From: a virus
DNA: 24,800 bases
Strand: one strand, 5' to 3'
Virus record (IMG/VR): IMGVR_UViG_3300030450_004147
Span: 1 to 24,800 of that record
The notes beneath the pieces were generated by a model that saw only the letters and a program-made list of their open reading frames with translations, was not told where the DNA came from and searched no databases. Positions within the stretch are counted from its first letter, which is position 1. Each line of letters opens with the position of its first letter. This document shows, one piece after another, positions 22,926 to 24,800 of the stretch. The position numbers and the translations under genes are program-made.

Positions 22926-23227
22926 TCATTCTCCTCTATCATTGCCCAAAGTAAAAACAAATAAACTATAGCATCTGTTATTCGACCGCTAACAGATTCT
23001 CTTTGAGATTTATGTCCTTTAATATATGCTTTAATACCATCTATATGTTTCAATAGATATGTCATTAAAGCTTTTTCTCTAGTTATGTCTAATGATTCTG
23101 CAACTCTTTCAAAGTTAGCAAATACATTATCTTCACTATGAGCATATTCTTTTTGACCTGCATCTCGAGTACTAGTTATTTCGTTTATAAATACTTTAAA
23201 CAACTTGTTGTAATGTGATTTATTCAT
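22886..23227 (-). CDS. Small helical phage protein, MazG/nucleotide-metabolism-like guess (113 residues)
   Basis: A 113-residue all-helical protein with the segment Y-A-H-S-E-D-N-V-F-A-N-F-E (about 28-40), then L-K-H-I-D-G-I-K-A-Y-I-K-G-H-K-S-Q-R-E, then G-R-I-T-D-A-I-V-Y-L (about 81-90). I remember this K-H-x-D-G-I...Q-R-E...G-R-I-x-D-x-x-V-Y-L pattern from many small proteins in phage replication regions. The fold recalls MazG/DUF1599-like helical bundles acting on nucleotides, but the metal-binding Glu arrangement is not clear, so the function stays open. The start overlaps the primase-helicase stop by eight bases; AAGGA lies ten bases upstream. Confidence 0.5.
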   Translation of the reverse strand: MNKSHYNKLFKVFINEITSTRDAGQKEYAHSEDNVFANFERVAESLDITREKALMTYLLKHIDGIKAYIKGHKSQRESVSGRITDAIVYLFLLWAMIEENECITTQTKKQEKC

Positions 23228-24800
23228 ACTCAGTTATCCTTACGTTGTCTACTTTTAATCTAACATTCAACTGTTCTCTTTCTCTATTTTTAGTACTTGT
23301 TACTTGCAACATCTCTATTAACCCTTTATCATTCTTAAATGGCTTAATAGATAGAAGTTTATTAGCATTGTAAGCTATTCTAAATGATCCTTTAGCAGAG
23401 GCCATATTCATACCCTCAGCAAAAGCTGTTTTAGTTATTTCACTTACAGCAAATACTATAATATTATGTTTAACAGCTAATTCCATTAATGCCTGGGAAG
23501 CTTCTTCAACCTTTCTATTATTGTCTTCATATTTAGATTTAAGCAATCCCATATGATCAACAATAACTATTTCAGGTTTAGTAGCTTGCATTAGTATGCG
23601 TTTTTCTAATTCATTTGGATAACATGCAGAATAATCTACAGTTAACCATTTAAATTTCTCTTGCATACCATTTTTACCAGCCAAGTAATGATTCTTTAGT
23701 TCTTCTTCTGACCATCCCATCTCCATCATAACAAACCTAGACCATATTTGCCTTGGAGACATTTCCATTTCCATAAAGTATGTTTGTTTCTTAAGATCAA
23801 TCATCCAGTTTTGAAGCAACATAGTCTTCATACTAGCTGGTGGAGCTTGAATAATAACAACTTCGCCTGGGTATATTGGAAAGTCTTGTCCGTATAAGTG
23901 CCCTATATTACAGGGACTTACAGTACTTTGAAGAAATTCAACTAAGGAATTTTCCATTTGCTCTGAACTCATAGTAGACTGAGATTTCTTTGCTTTATAA
24001 AGTCTACAAGTATTTTTACAATGTGCATCCATAATAGGATCTGCACATCCGTATCTATATCCTGCTCCTCCATGTCCATCATAGCAATTATCTACTATTT
24101 TCTCCATCTCTGCTTTAGAGAACTTAGATCTATCAGAATCTACTTTTTGTCTCCAATCCTCCATTACAAGTCTTACAGTCTCTTCTGGATAAAGCCATCT
24201 AAACCATGATGCTAATCTTAAAGCAGTCATATGTCTTTTACCTAAAGCTGCATTACTTAACATAGAAGATATACAGGGATAGTTTACAGGATCAGCTGAT
24301 CTACCGTGAGATACTACGATAGCTTCTTCTGACTTCTTATCTAATGTTTCAAAGCCTATATTTAAATCAAAAATTGGTGTTTGAGCTTTAAATATTTCTC
24401 CATTAGGTAAGTCTCGAGGTCTTTTAGCGTGATCATATATCTCATCAACACTCCAATCCTCTTTAATCCATACTTTATAAAGATTAGATTTAGTATTCTT
24501 TGTATTAGGAACTCTTATTATCCTTGTTTTATCTGTTACTGAAGGATCAGCATGTTCCCAAATCTTATAATCATTTAAAACTTTCTTTAATTTGGTATGT
24601 AAATTGATATCAGGTTTCCATCTAAATGCTTTGCCAGATATATGTAAATGGAATCCAGTACCGCTGAAATAAAGATAATAAAATACTTTAAGTGATTTTA
24701 ATAACTCTATTAGTTTATGACACTTAGATAGTGCTATATCTACGTTAGCTCCGTCTATGTCTAAGATAAATTCATCTGGTATATATATCTTTCCACTATA
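23220..24800 (-). CDS. AEP-type primase fused to DnaB-like helicase, N terminus outside window
   Basis: The frame is open from the right edge, giving 526 visible residues (numbered from the edge); ATG 24263 is internal. Residues 11-16, F-I-L-D-I-D, form the catalytic D-x-D of archaeo-eukaryotic primases; S-G-T-G-F-H-L-H at 46-53 is motif II; D85/D90 and R-I-I-R-V-P at 93-98 fit motif III. Residues 239-265 hold C-x12-C-x8-C-x3-C, a likely zinc site. From ~295 a RecA-fold helicase domain follows: the Walker A position reads A-P-P-A-S-M-K-T (319-326), Walker B I-V-I-V-D (D395), with a DnaB-like G-S-F-R-I-A-Y-N-A-N motif and a K-N-R-E-R element near the end. It should prime and unwind phage DNA, like T7 gp4 but with a different primase type. 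The Walker A glycine before lysine is replaced by Met. Confidence 0.85.
   Translation of the reverse strand, partial: YSGKIYIPDEFILDIDGANVDIALSKCHKLIELLKSLKVFYYLYFSGTGFHLHISGKAFRWKPDINLHTKLKKVLNDYKIWEHADPSVTDKTRIIRVPNTKNTKSNLYKVWIKEDWSVDEIYDHAKRPRDLPNGEIFKAQTPIFDLNIGFETLDKKSEEAIVVSHGRSADPVNYPCISSMLSNAALGKRHMTALRLASWFRWLYPEETVRLVMEDWRQKVDSDRSKFSKAEMEKIVDNCYDGHGGAGYRYGCADPIMDAHCKNTCRLYKAKKSQSTMSSEQMENSLVEFLQSTVSPCNIGHLYGQDFPIYPGEVVIIQAPPASMKTMLLQNWMIDLKKQTYFMEMEMSPRQIWSRFVMMEMGWSEEELKNHYLAGKNGMQEKFKWLTVDYSACYPNELEKRILMQATKPEIVIVDHMGLLKSKYEDNNRKVEEASQALMELAVKHNIIVFAVSEITKTAFAEGMNMASAKGSFRIAYNANKLLSIKPFKNDKGLIEMLQVTSTKNREREQLNVRLKVDNVRITEYE

Noticed and set aside
1-24800. tRNA genes, CRISPR arrays, insertion sequences, integrase or attachment sites
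   Set aside because: No cloverleaf-like sequence, regularly spaced repeat, transposase or recombinase motif was seen by eye; no search was run.

Overview
This window looks like part of the genome of a tailed bacteriophage, most likely a short-tailed (podovirus-type) phage. The evidence is gene-dense, AT-rich sequence (about one third G+C by eye), gaps of only a few bases between genes, purine-rich ribosome binding sites (AAGGAG/GGAGAG type) before most genes, a run of virion-type genes on the plus strand and a run of replication-type genes on the minus strand. No host gene, tRNA, integrase, CRISPR array or insertion sequence was seen. The host cannot be named from the sequence. The AT-rich style recalls marine phages, but that is only an impression.

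Plus strand, 1-21139: one continuous rightward virion block. It opens with the 3' part of a tail nozzle/stabilisation-type protein, followed by a small beta-rich protein that may be an appendage. Next come a hydrophobic internal-type protein, three unusual acidic or glycine-rich proteins that are nearly free of Lys/Arg over long stretches, and a 625-residue helical protein. The block ends with two giants of 3028 and 944 residues. The order nozzle, hydrophobic small protein, coiled-coil protein, giant protein parallels T7 genes 12-14-15-16 (nozzle plus internal ejection proteins), so I read it as an ejectosome cassette.

The main discovery candidate is the 3028-residue protein. Its last half carries spaced motifs resembling the single-chain, two-double-psi-beta-barrel RNA polymerases of crAss-like phages, relatives of the eukaryotic RNAi polymerases: a K-T-A-F segment near 1772, F-E-S-A-x-K ending at K1800, R-x-P at 2167-2169, D-x-D-x-D-K at 2224-2229, and I-D-x-x-K-N-P at 2349-2355. 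The N-terminal ~600 residues hold several glycine-rich hydrophobic stretches, as in ejection proteins. This suggests an RNA polymerase packaged in the virion and delivered with the DNA. It rests on motif reading from memory and needs a profile or structure comparison.

Minus strand, 24800-21141: a leftward replication block converging on the virion block, with a single base between the two facing stop codons. It starts (cut by the window edge) with an archaeo-eukaryotic-type primase fused to a DnaB-like helicase. Then come a conserved helical small protein, a winged-helix protein, a ~107-base gap with a 9-bp inverted repeat, an apparent 46-codon overlapping gene, several small unknown proteins, a PD-(D/E)XK nuclease resembling phage Holliday-junction resolvases, and a last small protein. 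A plausible division of labour is that the packaged polymerase starts transcription, the minus-strand block copies and resolves DNA, and the plus-strand block builds the particle.
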